DNA of 64,000 bases from Deinococcus depolymerans (GCF_039522025.1 NZ_BAAADB010000029.1:62001-126000); one strand, 5' to 3'. Shown: positions 31,450 through 43,001, counted from the first letter of the stretch. Notes: generated by a model not told the origin, from the letters alone. Program-made: numbers and translations.

Positions 31450-32424
31450 ATGACCATTCTGGTGACGGGCGCGACCGGGTTCCTGGGCGGGGTGACAGCC
31501 CGTGAACTCGCGCGGGCCGGGCGGGCCGTGACGGGCCTGGGCCGGGACGCGCGCAGGGGCGCGGCGCTGGAGCGGGACGGCGTGCGGTTCGTGTCGGCCG
31601 ACCTGCGCGGCGCGGACTGGGACGCCCTGCTGCGTGGGGTGGAGGGGGTGGTGCACGCGGCGGCCCGCTCGACCCTGTGGGGGCACGCGGCGGACTTCCA
31701 CGCGGACAACGTGGCCCCCAGCGCGGCGCTGGCCAGGGCGTGTGCGCGGCGGGGCGTGCGGCTGGTGCATGTCAGCACGCCCAGCGTGTACAACGCGACC
31801 GGCCGCACGGAACAGGTGCGGGAGGACACCCCGGTCGGCCCGCGCTTCGACAGCCTGTACGCCCGCAGCAAATGGCAGGCGGAACAGGCGGTGCGCGCCG
31901 CGCTGCCTGACGCGACGATCCTGCGCCCACGCGGCATCTACGGCGTGGGGGATACCAGCATCGTGCCCCGGCTGGCCGCCGCGCTGCGCGCGGGCCGCCT
32001 GCCGCGCCTGACGGGCAGCGAGGTCTGGACTGAATTGACCGACGTGCGCAACGTCGCCCACGCGATCACCCTGGCCCTGGCCCTGGCCCGACCCGCGCCC
32101 GGCGTGTTCAACGTCACGGACGGGCAGGCCATTCCGCTGTGGGCGACGCTGGACCGGCTGGCCGACACGCTGGGCGTGCCCAGACCGACCCGGCGCGTGC
32201 CCGCGCGGCTGCTGGAGGGACTCGCGGCCGCGCTGGAACTCGGCGCGCGCCTGCACCCCGACCGGCCCGAGCCGCCCCTGACCGCCAGCGGCGTGCGCCT
32301 GCTGACGCGGCCCATGACGCTGGACCTCACGCGGGCCCGCGGGCAGCTGGGCTACGCGCCGGTCGTCACGCCCGAGCGGGGCTTCGCGGACGTGTTCGCC
32401 GGGCTGCGCGGAGGGGCGACGTGA
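31450..32424 (+). CDS. NAD-dependent epimerase/dehydratase family, OleD-like beta-keto acid reductase
   Basis: The 324-residue extended SDR has GATGFLG at residues 7-13, the VSTPSVYN segment and the catalytic pair Y137/K141 in YARSK, followed by RPRGIYGVGD. This pattern is closest to the 3-beta-hydroxysteroid dehydrogenase/OleD branch, in which OleD reduces 2-alkyl-3-ketoacids. The product is the first of four genes coupled by 4-bp overlaps (reductase, MBL hydrolase, adenylate-forming enzyme, KAS III). CATAAT (31436-31441) lies eight bases before the ATG and would serve the whole cassette. Substrate is inferred only from family and neighbours. Confidence 0.82.
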   Translation: MTILVTGATGFLGGVTARELARAGRAVTGLGRDARRGAALERDGVRFVSADLRGADWDALLRGVEGVVHAAARSTLWGHAADFHADNVAPSAALARACARRGVRLVHVSTPSVYNATGRTEQVREDTPVGPRFDSLYARSKWQAEQAVRAALPDATILRPRGIYGVGDTSIVPRLAAALRAGRLPRLTGSEVWTELTDVRNVAHAITLALALARPAPGVFNVTDGQAIPLWATLDRLADTLGVPRPTRRVPARLLEGLAAALELGARLHPDRPEPPLTASGVRLLTRPMTLDLTRARGQLGYAPVVTPERGFADVFAGLRGGAT

Positions 32425-33239
32425 CCGTCCGGGTCGTGCCACTGCGGGCCGGGTCGTGCCTGAACCTCGCGGCGATCACCGAGAGGGGCGCGCCGTGGCG
32501 GGTGCAGGCGTACCCGGCGGGCTTCACGCTGATCCTGCACCCCACGCGCGGCCCGGTGCTGTTCGACACCGGCTACGGCGCGGACGTCGTGGCCGCGATG
32601 CGCCGCTGGCCGGGCCTGATCTACGGCCTGATCACGCCCGTGCAGTTCGGCCCGCACGACTCCGCCCGCGAGCAACTGCGCGTCCTGGGCTTCCCCCCGG
32701 AGGAGGTCCGGCACGTGATCGTCTCGCACCTGCACGCCGATCACGTGGGCGGCCTGCGGGACTTCCCGCAGGCGACCTTCCACCTCGACCGCCGCGCCTG
32801 GGAGCCACTGCGCAGGCTGCGGGGCGTGCGGGCGGTGCGCCGGGCGTACCTGCCGGAACTCCTCCCGGACGACTTCGAGGACCGCTGCGCGTGGCTGGAC
32901 TTCAAGCCGGGCGGGGACGCCCTGCACCCCTTTCCGCAGGTCGCGGACGTGTTCGGGGACGGCCTGCTGCGCGCCGTGCCGCTTCCCGGACACGCGCCGG
33001 GCATGGTGGGCATCCTGGCGCAGGAGGACGCGGGCCTGACCGTCCTGGCCGCCGACGCCGCCTGGAGTGTCCGCGCGGGCCGCGAGGAGCGCCCCGTGCA
33101 CCCGCTGGCCCGCGTGGCGTTCCACGACCCCGCCCTGGAGGCCACGAGCGGCGCGGCCCTGCGCGCCTTCCTGCAGGCCAATCCCGCCGCGAGGCTGCAC
33201 GTCAGCCACGACGCGCCCGAGGGCTGGACGACGCCGTGA
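32421..33239 (+). CDS. metallo-beta-lactamase-fold hydrolase
   Basis: The 272-residue protein has the full MBL metal set: HLHADH at residues 103-108, a later HAPG histidine (VPLPGHAPG), an aspartate in VLAADAAW and a C-terminal histidine in LHVSHDAP. The overall layout, with LFDTGYGADV near the N-terminus and a long loop before the third ligand, resembles lactonases and thioesterase-like MBL proteins such as YtnP. The start is a GTG overlapping the reductase stop codon. In this cassette it occupies the position that OleB (a lactone decarboxylase of another fold) has in olefin clusters, so a lactone or thioester substrate is plausible. A quorum-quenching lactonase role cannot be excluded. Confidence 0.82.
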   Translation: MTVRVVPLRAGSCLNLAAITERGAPWRVQAYPAGFTLILHPTRGPVLFDTGYGADVVAAMRRWPGLIYGLITPVQFGPHDSAREQLRVLGFPPEEVRHVIVSHLHADHVGGLRDFPQATFHLDRRAWEPLRRLRGVRAVRRAYLPELLPDDFEDRCAWLDFKPGGDALHPFPQVADVFGDGLLRAVPLPGHAPGMVGILAQEDAGLTVLAADAAWSVRAGREERPVHPLARVAFHDPALEATSGAALRAFLQANPAARLHVSHDAPEGWTTP

Positions 33240-34558
33240 ATACGCTGCTGACCCTGCTGGGCGCACTGGACGACGCCCGCCTGACCTTCCGCAGCCGCGC
33301 GGCGCTGGACCGCCACCAGGACCGCCTCGCGCACGATCACCTGCGCTGGGTGGCCGCGCACAGCCCCGCCGTCGCCGCCCGCTTCCGCGCCGCCGGACTC
33401 CCCCTGAGCCGCTGGCGCGAGCTGCCCCCCACCGACAAGGCCGCCATGCTCGCCACCTTCGACACACTGAACACCGTGGGCGTCACGCTGGACCGCGCGC
33501 TGGCGATCGGGCGGCAGGCGGAACGCACCCGCGACTTCACACCCACCCTCGCCACACCCGCCGGACCCGTCACGGTCGGCCTGTCCACCGGCACGAGCGG
33601 CACCCAGGGCGTCTTCCTCGTCAGCCGCGCCGAGCAGGCCCGCTGGGCCGGGACCGTCCTGCGCCACCTGCTGCCCGGCGGCCTGTGGGGGCTGCTGCGC
33701 CCGCAGCGGGTCGCGTTCTTCCTGCGGGCCGACAGTCCCCTGTACCGCAGCGTGCGCCGCCGCCAGCTGGAGTTCCGCTTCTTCGACCTGCTGCGTCCCC
33801 TCCCCGAACTGGCCGCCGAGGCCCAGGCGTACGCGCCCACCCTGATCGTCGGGCCGCCCGGCGTGCTGCGCGCCCTGCACCGCACCGGCGTCCGGCTGCG
33901 TGCCCGCGTGATCAGCGTCGCGGAAGTCCTCGACCCCGACGACGAGGCCGCCCTGCGCGACTGGGGCGACGTCGTGCAGGTCTATCAGGCGACCGAGGGC
34001 CTGCTGGCCCTGCCGTGCCCGCACGGATCGCTGCACCTGAACGAGGCGCACGTCCACTTCGACCTTGAACCGCTGGATGGTGGGGAACCGCTCGGGGACG
34101 GCCTGCACCGCCCGGTCATCACCGACCTGCGCCGCCGCGCGCAGCCGTTCATCCGCCACCGCCTCGACGACGCCCTGCGCCTCCACCCCGACCCGTGCCC
34201 CTGCGGGCAGGCCGCGCGCCGCATCCACAGCATCGCCGGGCGGCAGGACGACGCCCTGCACCTCCCCGGCGCGGCAGGGGAGAGCGTGACCGTCTGGCCG
34301 GACTTCCTGCGCGGCGCCCTCGCTGCCGTGCCCGGCCTGCGCGAGTACCGCGCCGACCAGACCGGCCCCGCCCGGCTGACCCTGCACCTCGACCCGCACA
34401 CCCCGGACACCCAGGCGCACGCCCTGCGCGCCGTCCGGGACGCCCTGCACCGCAGCCACGCCGACCCCACCCGCATGATCCTCGACACCCGACCCCTCGA
34501 CCCACCCCCGCCCGGCACGAAACGCCGCCGTGTCACCCGCAGCTGGAGGCCCGCATGA
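33236..34558 (+). CDS. PaaK/F390-synthetase-like adenylate-forming enzyme
   Basis: The 440-residue protein belongs to the phenylacetate-CoA ligase/coenzyme F390 synthetase branch. It has the AMP-binding loop STGTSGTQG at about 117-125, an IVGPPGVLRAL region, YQATEGLLALPC (the A5-type motif), a HRLDDALRL segment and the CPCGQAARRI cysteine motif usual in PaaK relatives. It probably activates a carboxylate as an acyl-adenylate; the acceptor is unknown. It starts with a GTG overlapping the MBL gene and ends overlapping the KAS III gene. I recall that a family of such 'probable adenylate-forming enzymes' (TIGR02304) tends to occur in small conserved neighbourhoods like this. Confidence 0.82.
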   Translation: MNTLLTLLGALDDARLTFRSRAALDRHQDRLAHDHLRWVAAHSPAVAARFRAAGLPLSRWRELPPTDKAAMLATFDTLNTVGVTLDRALAIGRQAERTRDFTPTLATPAGPVTVGLSTGTSGTQGVFLVSRAEQARWAGTVLRHLLPGGLWGLLRPQRVAFFLRADSPLYRSVRRRQLEFRFFDLLRPLPELAAEAQAYAPTLIVGPPGVLRALHRTGVRLRARVISVAEVLDPDDEAALRDWGDVVQVYQATEGLLALPCPHGSLHLNEAHVHFDLEPLDGGEPLGDGLHRPVITDLRRRAQPFIRHRLDDALRLHPDPCPCGQAARRIHSIAGRQDDALHLPGAAGESVTVWPDFLRGALAAVPGLREYRADQTGPARLTLHLDPHTPDTQAHALRAVRDALHRSHADPTRMILDTRPLDPPPPGTKRRRVTRSWRPA

Positions 34559-35553
34559 ACCCATCCGACCCCGTCCTCGGCGTGCGCCTCCTCGCCACCG
34601 CCCAGGCCCTCCCCGAACGCCGCGTCCCCACCGCCGAGGTCGCCCGGCTGTGCCACGTTCCGGAAGCCATCGCCCTGAAACGCAGCGGTGTCCACGAACG
34701 CCGCTGGCTGTCCGGCCAGGAGACCGCCCTGACCCTCGGCACGCAGGCCGCCCGCGAAGCCCTGCACCGCGCCGGCCTGAACATCGGCGACGTGGACGTC
34801 CTGCTGAACGCCAGCGGCAGCCAACTGCAACCCATCCCCGACGGCGCCGCCCTGTACGCCCGCGAACTCGGCCTGCACGGCGCGGCCACGTACTCGCTGC
34901 ACGGCACCTGCCTCAGCTTCCTCCTGGCCCTCCAGCACGCCGCGCTGCTCATCCACACTGCTCGGGCGCGGCACGTCCTGATCATCAGCAGCGAGGGTGG
35001 CAGTGTCGGCCTGAACCCCCACCAGCCCGAGAGCACCCTCCTGATCGGCGACGGGGCCGCCGCCGTCCTCCTCGGCCCCCCCACCCGCCCCGGCCAGGGC
35101 CTGCACGCTGGCCGCATCGAGACGCACCCCGCCGGAGCCGACCACACCCGCATCAGCGGCGGTGGCACCCTCCGCCACCCCAACCACCCAGCCGCCGCCC
35201 CCACCGACTTCACCTTCGACATGCAGGGCCTCCAGGTCCTCAAACTCGCCAGCCGCGTCGTCCCCCCCTTCCTCGAACGCCTCCGCCCCGGCCTCAGCAG
35301 CGGCCTGCCCGGCATCACCCGCGTCATCCCGCACCAGGCCAGCCAGGCGGGCCTCGACCTGCTGCGCCGCTACAACTGGCCCGAGGAACAGGTCGAAGTG
35401 ACGCTGCGCACCCTGGGCAACGTCATCGCTGCCAGCCTCCCCCTCACGCTGCATCAGGCCGTGGAGGCCGGGCGGCTGGGCGAGGGGGACACCGCGCTGC
35501 TGGTCGGGACGGGGGCGGGGCTGATCGCGGGGGGGGTGATCTGGGAGTTGTAA
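34555..35553 (+). CDS. beta-ketoacyl synthase III family, OleA/FabH-like
   Basis: The 332-residue thiolase-fold protein keeps the KAS III triad: C119 in HGTCLSFLLA, H260 in IPHQASQAG and N289 in TLGNVIAAS. Condensing enzymes of this type join two acyl thioesters by Claisen condensation. It is more similar in pattern to the OleA/PqsD side (an adjacent reductase gene, no fab genes nearby) than to housekeeping FabH, but this is a judgement from context. It is the last gene of the four-gene cassette, and a 250-bp composite repeat starts 20 bp after its stop codon. Confidence 0.85.
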   Translation: MNPSDPVLGVRLLATAQALPERRVPTAEVARLCHVPEAIALKRSGVHERRWLSGQETALTLGTQAAREALHRAGLNIGDVDVLLNASGSQLQPIPDGAALYARELGLHGAATYSLHGTCLSFLLALQHAALLIHTARARHVLIISSEGGSVGLNPHQPESTLLIGDGAAAVLLGPPTRPGQGLHAGRIETHPAGADHTRISGGGTLRHPNHPAAAPTDFTFDMQGLQVLKLASRVVPPFLERLRPGLSSGLPGITRVIPHQASQAGLDLLRRYNWPEEQVEVTLRTLGNVIAASLPLTLHQAVEAGRLGEGDTALLVGTGAGLIAGGVIWEL

Positions 35554-35572
35554 CGGGGTTGGTCTGTGCGTT

Positions 35573-35891
35573 GCCCCACCCCCCAGCCCCCTACCCCAGG
35601 GGGGCAGGGGGAGCCTACGTTGGCACTGGGCAGGTATTTCTCGGGCTTGGTTGGTGGGTATCGGGCGGGGACGGCCACGTCTCACACGCCATCCTCTGCT
35701 GCGCAGCTCTGCGAGTCCGCTCTCGCGCCGTTCGCCCCGCGCGCTTCGCGCACGACGGGCTGGGTTGCCGTGACAACAGAGTGGCCGGGTGTCCTGGTGC
35801 GTGCCGTGAGATTCTACTTTTTCGCTGCGGCAGAAGCATGTGTTCAAGGCTCCCCTTGAGGGGAGCTGTCAGCGCAGCTGACTGAGGGGTC
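35573..35891 (+). repeat. composite intergenic repeat, copy A
   Basis: The order is a C-run/G-run hairpin (CCCCACCCCCCAGCCCCC against AGGGGGGCAGGGGG), then a conserved ~170-bp stretch (CCTACGTTGGCACTGGGCAG, GTATTTC, GGGTATCGGGCGGG, CTCACACGCCATCC, CTGCGAGTCCGC, CGCGCACGACGGGC), a spacer and finally GGCTCCCCTTGAGGGGAGC with GTCAGCGCAGCTGACTGAGGGGTCC. Copies lie at 56863 and 59691. It contains no convincing ORF and starts 20 bp after a stop codon. Confidence 0.8.
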
Positions 35892-35975
35892 CCGCTGCGC
35901 AGCAGCCTCCCTTCCCACTTCCCCTTCCTGTACAGCACCCCGGCTTGGTTGCTGCGTGCGGGCTACGCTGGCGGC

Positions 35976-37301
35976 ATGAGTGCGGATGGCCTGCCGGAGA
36001 AGTTTGACGTGATCGTGCACCCTGCCGCCGAGTTGCGGGGGGAGTTGCGGGCGCAGCCGAGTAAGAATTACACGACGCGGTACCTGCTGGCGGCGGCGCT
36101 GGCGGACGGCGAGTCGCGGGTGGTGGGCGTGGCGACCAGCGAGGATGCCGGGGCGATGTTGCGTTGCCTGGGGGACTGGGGCGCGGGCGTGGAACTGGTG
36201 GGTGGGGACGCCGTGATCCGGGGCTTCGGGGCGGGTCCGCGTGCGGGCGTGACGCTCAATCCGGGGAATGCGGGGGCGGTGGCGCGGTTCCTGATGGGCG
36301 TGGCGGCCCTGACGACCGGGACGGCGTTCGTGACGGACTACCCGGATTCGCTCGGAAAGCGGCCTCAGGGGGATCTGCTGGAGGCCCTGTCGCGTCTGGG
36401 TGCGCGGGTGCAGAGCCGCGACGGGATGTTCCCGCTGTCCATCTCGGGTCCGGTGCGGGGCGGGGTGGTGGAGGTCAGTGCGGAGCGCAGCAGTCAGTAC
36501 GCGTCGGCGTTGATGTTCCTGGGGCCGCTGCTGCCGGATGGGCTGGAGTTGCGCCTGACGGGGGACATCAAGAGTCACGCGCCGCTGCGGCAGACGCTGG
36601 ATACGCTGGCGGCGTTCGGGGTGCGGGCGTCCGCGAGTGACGACCTGAGCCGCATCACGATCCCCGGGGGGCAGGCGTACCGGGCGGGACGGGTGCTGGT
36701 CCCGGGGGATTACCCGGGCAGCGCGGCGATCCTCGCGGCGGCCGTCACCCGGCCCGGCGAGCTGCGCCTGTCGAACCTCCGCGAGCATGACCTGCAGGGC
36801 GAACGCGAGGCGCTGGACGTCCTGCGCGAGATGGGCGCGGACCTGACCCGCGAGGGTGACACCGTGGTCGTGCGGGGCGGGCGGCCCCTGCATGCGGTCA
36901 CGCGCGACGGGGACGGGTTCACGGACGCCGTGCAGGCCCTGACGGCGGCGGCGGCGCTGGCGGGGGGCACGACGACCTGGGAGAACGTGTACACGCTGCG
37001 CCTGAAGGAATGCGACCGCATCAGCGACACGCGCCGCGAACTGGAGGCGCTGGGCCTGACCGTCACGGAGACGCAGGACAGCCTGACCGTCACGGGCACG
37101 CCCAGCCTCGCCGGGGGTGTCACGGCGGACGGGCACGGCGACCACCGCATGATCATGCTGCTGACCGTGCTGGGCCTGAGTGCGCAGTCTCCGATCCGCA
37201 TCACGGGCGCGCATCACATCCGCAAGAGCTACCCGATGTTCTTCCGTCACCTCGAAACGCTCGGGGCGCGGTTCGAGTACCCGGAAGCCACGCGCGACTG
37301 A
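35976..37301 (+). CDS. aroA: 3-phosphoshikimate 1-carboxyvinyltransferase (EPSP synthase)
   Basis: The 441-residue enzyme has the AroA landmarks: ELRGELRAQPSKNYTTRYLLAAALADGESR near the N-terminus (the PSK-S-x-R substrate loop, here SKNYTTR), LNPGNAGAVARFLMG (GNAGT/A motif, about residue 90), a mid-protein GDYPGSAAILAAAV and the C-terminal DGHGDHRMIM. It condenses shikimate-3-phosphate with phosphoenolpyruvate in the chorismate pathway, which also feeds the trp genes at 43-46 kb. The start at 35976 is fixed by TACGCT (35964-35969), six bases upstream. It is monocistronic, ending in a T-tailed hairpin. Confidence 0.93.
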   Translation: MSADGLPEKFDVIVHPAAELRGELRAQPSKNYTTRYLLAAALADGESRVVGVATSEDAGAMLRCLGDWGAGVELVGGDAVIRGFGAGPRAGVTLNPGNAGAVARFLMGVAALTTGTAFVTDYPDSLGKRPQGDLLEALSRLGARVQSRDGMFPLSISGPVRGGVVEVSAERSSQYASALMFLGPLLPDGLELRLTGDIKSHAPLRQTLDTLAAFGVRASASDDLSRITIPGGQAYRAGRVLVPGDYPGSAAILAAAVTRPGELRLSNLREHDLQGEREALDVLREMGADLTREGDTVVVRGGRPLHAVTRDGDGFTDAVQALTAAAALAGGTTTWENVYTLRLKECDRISDTRRELEALGLTVTETQDSLTVTGTPSLAGGVTADGHGDHRMIMLLTVLGLSAQSPIRITGAHHIRKSYPMFFRHLETLGARFEYPEATRD

Positions 37302-37316
37302 CGGGCAGGAAACCGG

Positions 37317-37345
37317 AAAGCTGCCCTGAACAGGGGCGGCTTTTT
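37317..37345 (+). terminator. Rho-independent terminator of aroA
   Basis: AAAGCTGCCC (37317-37326) pairs with GGGCGGCTTT (one T-G wobble), continuing into TTTTT at 37341-37345, 16 bp after the aroA stop codon. Confidence 0.85.
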
Positions 37346-37518
37346 CGTGTCTGGGGGAGGGTTGGAGCGGCTTTTCTGGAGTGCGTTCAGAAGCCGGTGT
37401 GGGACGTCTGTCCCGCTCCTATGCTGGGGCGAGCTGGGCGGCGGGTCACTGGCATGTCCGGCCGGACCGGCGCAAGGGCACCTGAGCGGGGCAGCGCGTG
37501 CCCGTCACGGCAGAATCC

Positions 37519-37556
37519 TCAGCAGTGCCCGTCACAGTCAGCAGTGCCCGTCACAG
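37519..37556 (+). repeat. two 19-bp tandem repeats before a small membrane protein gene
   Basis: TCAGCAGTGCCCGTCACAG occurs at 37519-37537 and again at 37538-37556, with a related GTGCCCGTCACGGCAG just before. The second unit runs into the Shine-Dalgarno AGGAGG of the next gene. Confidence 0.8.
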
Positions 37557-37568
37557 GAGGTTGTACCC

Positions 37569-37850
37569 ATGACGCAGTTCAGCAACCCGGATATCGTCGG
37601 TGATTCCCCCGCCTGGCTCAGTTTCATCTGGATCGCGTTCATGACCGCCCTGGGCCTGATGATCCTGGGCATCTACTTCATCCCGGTGGACTGGTGGATC
37701 AAGGGCTACCTGTACATGGGCACGCTGTTCCTGACGGCCAGCACCCTGACCCTCTCCAAGAGCCTGCGTGACCGGCACGAGCACGAGCGGCTCGTGAACC
37801 GCGTCAAGAGCGCCCGCACCGAGCAGGTCCTCAGCAAGTTCGACACCTGA
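37569..37850 (+). CDS. YiaA/YiaB-type two-helix inner membrane protein
   Basis: The 93-residue protein has two hydrophobic helices (about residues 17-40 and 46-66) linked by a short DWWIKG turn. A charged C-terminal tail follows (SKSLRDRHEHERLVNRVKSAR, written in two parts as SKSLRDRHEH and ERLVNRVKSAR). SPAWLSFIWIAFMTALG matches the YiaAB two-helix domain. Its function is unknown. The ATG at 37569 has a strong AGGAGG (37555-37560). The stop TGA shares its A with the first base of repeat copy 7, so the element forms its 3' end. Confidence 0.8.
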   Translation: MTQFSNPDIVGDSPAWLSFIWIAFMTALGLMILGIYFIPVDWWIKGYLYMGTLFLTASTLTLSKSLRDRHEHERLVNRVKSARTEQVLSKFDT

Positions 37851-37985
37851 TACGGACTCCGATTGAATGGGCTGCAAAGCCCGTTCAATCCGAGCGGATG
37901 CGAGAAGGAGAGAAGCGGGTTCCGGACGTGGAGCTGGCAATCCGGTGAAGTTCCGGATTGTCGGCGAAACAAACGGAATCCGTAT
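37850..37985 (+). repeat. ATACGG repeat copy 7 (short form)
   Basis: A 136-bp element starting inside the stop codon of the preceding gene. Hairpin A is GATTGAATGGGC with GCCCGTTCAATC (one T-G wobble). Hairpin C is GCTGGCAATCCGG with CCGGATTGTCGGC (two wobbles of the same polarity). It ends ATCCGTAT and abuts copy 8. Confidence 0.9.
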
Positions 37986-37986
37986 G

Positions 37987-38141
37987 ATACGGACTCCGAT
38001 TGAATGGCTTTGTAAGCCGTTCAATCCGAGCGGATGCGACTCGTAGAGCTGCTCCGCAGAGGAGGAGAGAACGGGTTCCGGACGTGGAGTTGACGACCCG
38101 GTGCCGTTCCGGGTTGTCAACGAAACAGACGGAATCCGTAT
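37987..38141 (+). repeat. ATACGG repeat copy 8 (long form), tandem to copy 7
   Basis: A 155-bp element directly after copy 7, with one base (G37986) between the terminal sequences. Hairpin A is GATTGAATGGCTT with AAGCCGTTCAATC. The middle hairpin (GAGCTGCTCCGCAGAGGAGG) is present. Hairpin C is GTTGACGACCCGG with CCGGGTTGTCAAC. Confidence 0.9.
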
Positions 38142-38219
38142 GACCGGACCTCCGGCCCGTGAAGCCGCACTTGAGCGGGCTGGCATGCCGACCTCATGAG
38201 CGGCTGGTCTGCTGGGAGC

Positions 38220-39338
38220 ATGCCCTCAATCCGACTGGCCTTCCCGGCGGCGCTGGCCGCCACGACCCTCGCCCTGCTGGGCACCGGCTGCGCGCAGAGC
38301 AGCACTGGCGTGGCGCAGAGCCTCCGGGTGCCCGCCGGGTTTCAGGTGAACCTGTACGCGGACGGGTTCAAAAAGCCGCGTTTCATGGTGGTGGCCAGCA
38401 ACGGTGACGTCCTGCTCAGCGACACGGGGGCCGGGACGGTGTACGTCCTGCCGGACCGCAACGGCGACGGGAAGGCCGACGGGAAGCAGGTGTTCGCCAG
38501 CGGACTGAACCAGCCGCACGGCCTCGCCATCCAGGGGGGCTATCTGTACGTGGCGAACACGGACGGCGTGGTGCGCTTCCCGTACAGGGCCGGGGACGTG
38601 AAGGCCAGCGCCGCGCCCACGAAACTGGTGGACCTGCCGGGCGGGGGCGGTCACTCGACCCGCACGGTGGAGTTCGGTCCGGACGGGCGGATGTACGTCT
38701 CGGTGGGCAGCACCTGCAACGTCTGCGAGGAGAGCGACCCGAAACGCGCCGCGATCTGGGTGTACGACGCCGACGGCAAGAACGGCAGACCCTACGCGAC
38801 AGGCCTGCGCAACGCCGTGGGCCTCGAGTGGTTCGGCGGGCAGCTGTACGCCACGAACAACGGCCGCGACCAGCTGGGCGACGACCTGCCGCCCGAGGGG
38901 TTCTACCGGGTCAAGTCGGGCGGGTTCTACGGCTGGCCGTACTGCTACACCACCCAGCCCGGACAGGCGCAGGTGTGGGACAGGGACTTCGGGAAGAAGA
39001 CCGCCGATGCCTGCAGGGCCGCCACGCCCGCCTTCGCGCTGACGACCGCGCACTCCGCGCCGCTGGGACTGGCGTTCTACACCGGGAAGACCTTCCCCGC
39101 CGCGTACCGTGGGCAGATGTTCGCGGCGCTGCACGGCAGCTGGAACCGCAGCGAGAAGAGCGGGTACAAGGTGATCACCATCGACCCGCAGAGCGGGAAG
39201 GTCACGGACTTCCTGACCGGCTTCCTGCGCGGGCAGAACGTCGTGGGCCGCCCGGTGGATCTCGCGGTGGCCGCCGACGGGTCGCTGCTGCTCACCGACG
39301 ACGGCGGGGGCCGCGTCTGGCGCATCCAGGCCCGCTGA
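38220..39338 (+). CDS. lipoprotein PQQ-type sorbosone/glucose dehydrogenase-like beta-propeller
   Basis: The 372-residue product begins with a lipoprotein signal (hydrophobic LAFPAALAATTLALLGTGC with the lipobox LGTGC), so it is predicted to be anchored outside the cytoplasm. The rest is a beta-propeller of the sorbosone/soluble glucose dehydrogenase family: repeated NGDVLLSDTGAGTV, LNQPHGLAIQ, GGHSTRTVEFGPDGRMYVS, ATGLRNAVGLEW, AALHGSWNRS and GSLLLTDDGGGRVWRI. These oxidise sugar aldehydes with PQQ, but not all members are active enzymes. An in-frame ATG 24 bp upstream (38196) is possible. Neither start has a clear Shine-Dalgarno or -10 box, so the start is uncertain. Confidence 0.78.
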   Translation: MPSIRLAFPAALAATTLALLGTGCAQSSTGVAQSLRVPAGFQVNLYADGFKKPRFMVVASNGDVLLSDTGAGTVYVLPDRNGDGKADGKQVFASGLNQPHGLAIQGGYLYVANTDGVVRFPYRAGDVKASAAPTKLVDLPGGGGHSTRTVEFGPDGRMYVSVGSTCNVCEESDPKRAAIWVYDADGKNGRPYATGLRNAVGLEWFGGQLYATNNGRDQLGDDLPPEGFYRVKSGGFYGWPYCYTTQPGQAQVWDRDFGKKTADACRAATPAFALTTAHSAPLGLAFYTGKTFPAAYRGQMFAALHGSWNRSEKSGYKVITIDPQSGKVTDFLTGFLRGQNVVGRPVDLAVAADGSLLLTDDGGGRVWRIQAR

Positions 39339-39422
39339 CCCCCGCCCGCCACCCGGATCCACCGGGCGGGCTGCCGGTGCGTTTCGTGTCGGTGTGCAGC
39401 TTCGCTCTGGGCAGGCTCGCGC

Positions 39423-39428
39423 TAGACT
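39423..39428 (+). promoter_or_regulatory. -10 box of the helicase leader ORF
   Basis: TAGACT ends seven bases before the GTG at 39436. This is the leaderless arrangement used across the window, and there is no Shine-Dalgarno at that GTG. A poor -35 (TTCGCT at 39401) lies 17 bp upstream. Confidence 0.6.
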
Positions 39429-39435
39429 GGAGGGC

Positions 39436-39524
39436 GTGTTTGTTACTGGCGTTCCGTCCTTCCCGTCCCGCTCGACTGGCCGGACGCCTGCATGGCGCGT
39501 CCACGCTGACGGCCGGGTGACCGC

Positions 39525-39528
<4 letters not shown>
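39436..39528 (+). CDS. 30-aa leader ORF coupled to the SNF2 helicase gene
   Basis: GTG at 39436 to TGA at 39526-39528 encodes 30 residues (MFVTGVPSFPSRSTGR then TPAWRVHADGRVTA), basic and hydrophilic after the first five residues. Its stop codon overlaps the GTG start of the helicase (GTGA), so ribosomes ending here could reinitiate. A TAGACT box is seven bases before its start, while the helicase itself has no nearby -10 box or Shine-Dalgarno. No homology is recognised; it may be a genuine micropeptide or a purely translational leader. Confidence 0.5.
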
Positions 39529-42890
<3,362 letters not shown>

Positions 42891-42940
42891 CCCGCCCCCG
42901 CGCTGTGTAGACACGCCCCGCCCACTCCCACACGGCGCGC

Positions 42941-42946
42941 TATGCT
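42941..42946 (+). promoter_or_regulatory. -10 box of the trp operon
   Basis: TATGCT with a seven-base gap before the leader peptide ATG (42954). The spacing predicts that the transcript starts at or next to this ATG, that is, a leaderless trp leader mRNA. Confidence 0.75.
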
Positions 42947-42953
42947 GCCGGAC

Positions 42954-43001
42954 ATGACCGCAAACGGTACGTGGTGGTGGCCCAGTCTCGCCTGGGTCTG
43001 A
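42954..43001 (+). CDS. trpL: trp leader peptide (MTANGTWWWPSLAWV)
   Basis: A 15-residue ORF with four Trp codons, three in tandem (TGG TGG TGG at 42972-42980) plus one at 42993, stopping at TGA 42999-43001. Tandem Trp codons just before trpE are the hallmark of a trp attenuator leader peptide. It starts seven bases after a TATGCT box and has no Shine-Dalgarno. Ribosome stalling at the Trp codons would decide which downstream hairpin forms. Confidence 0.92.
   Translation: MTANGTWWWPSLAWV

Noticed and set aside
37302..37568. A gene between aroA and the YiaAB-like protein
   Set aside because: The 267 bp contain only the aroA terminator, two 19-bp repeats and a Shine-Dalgarno; open frames there are short and lack start signals.
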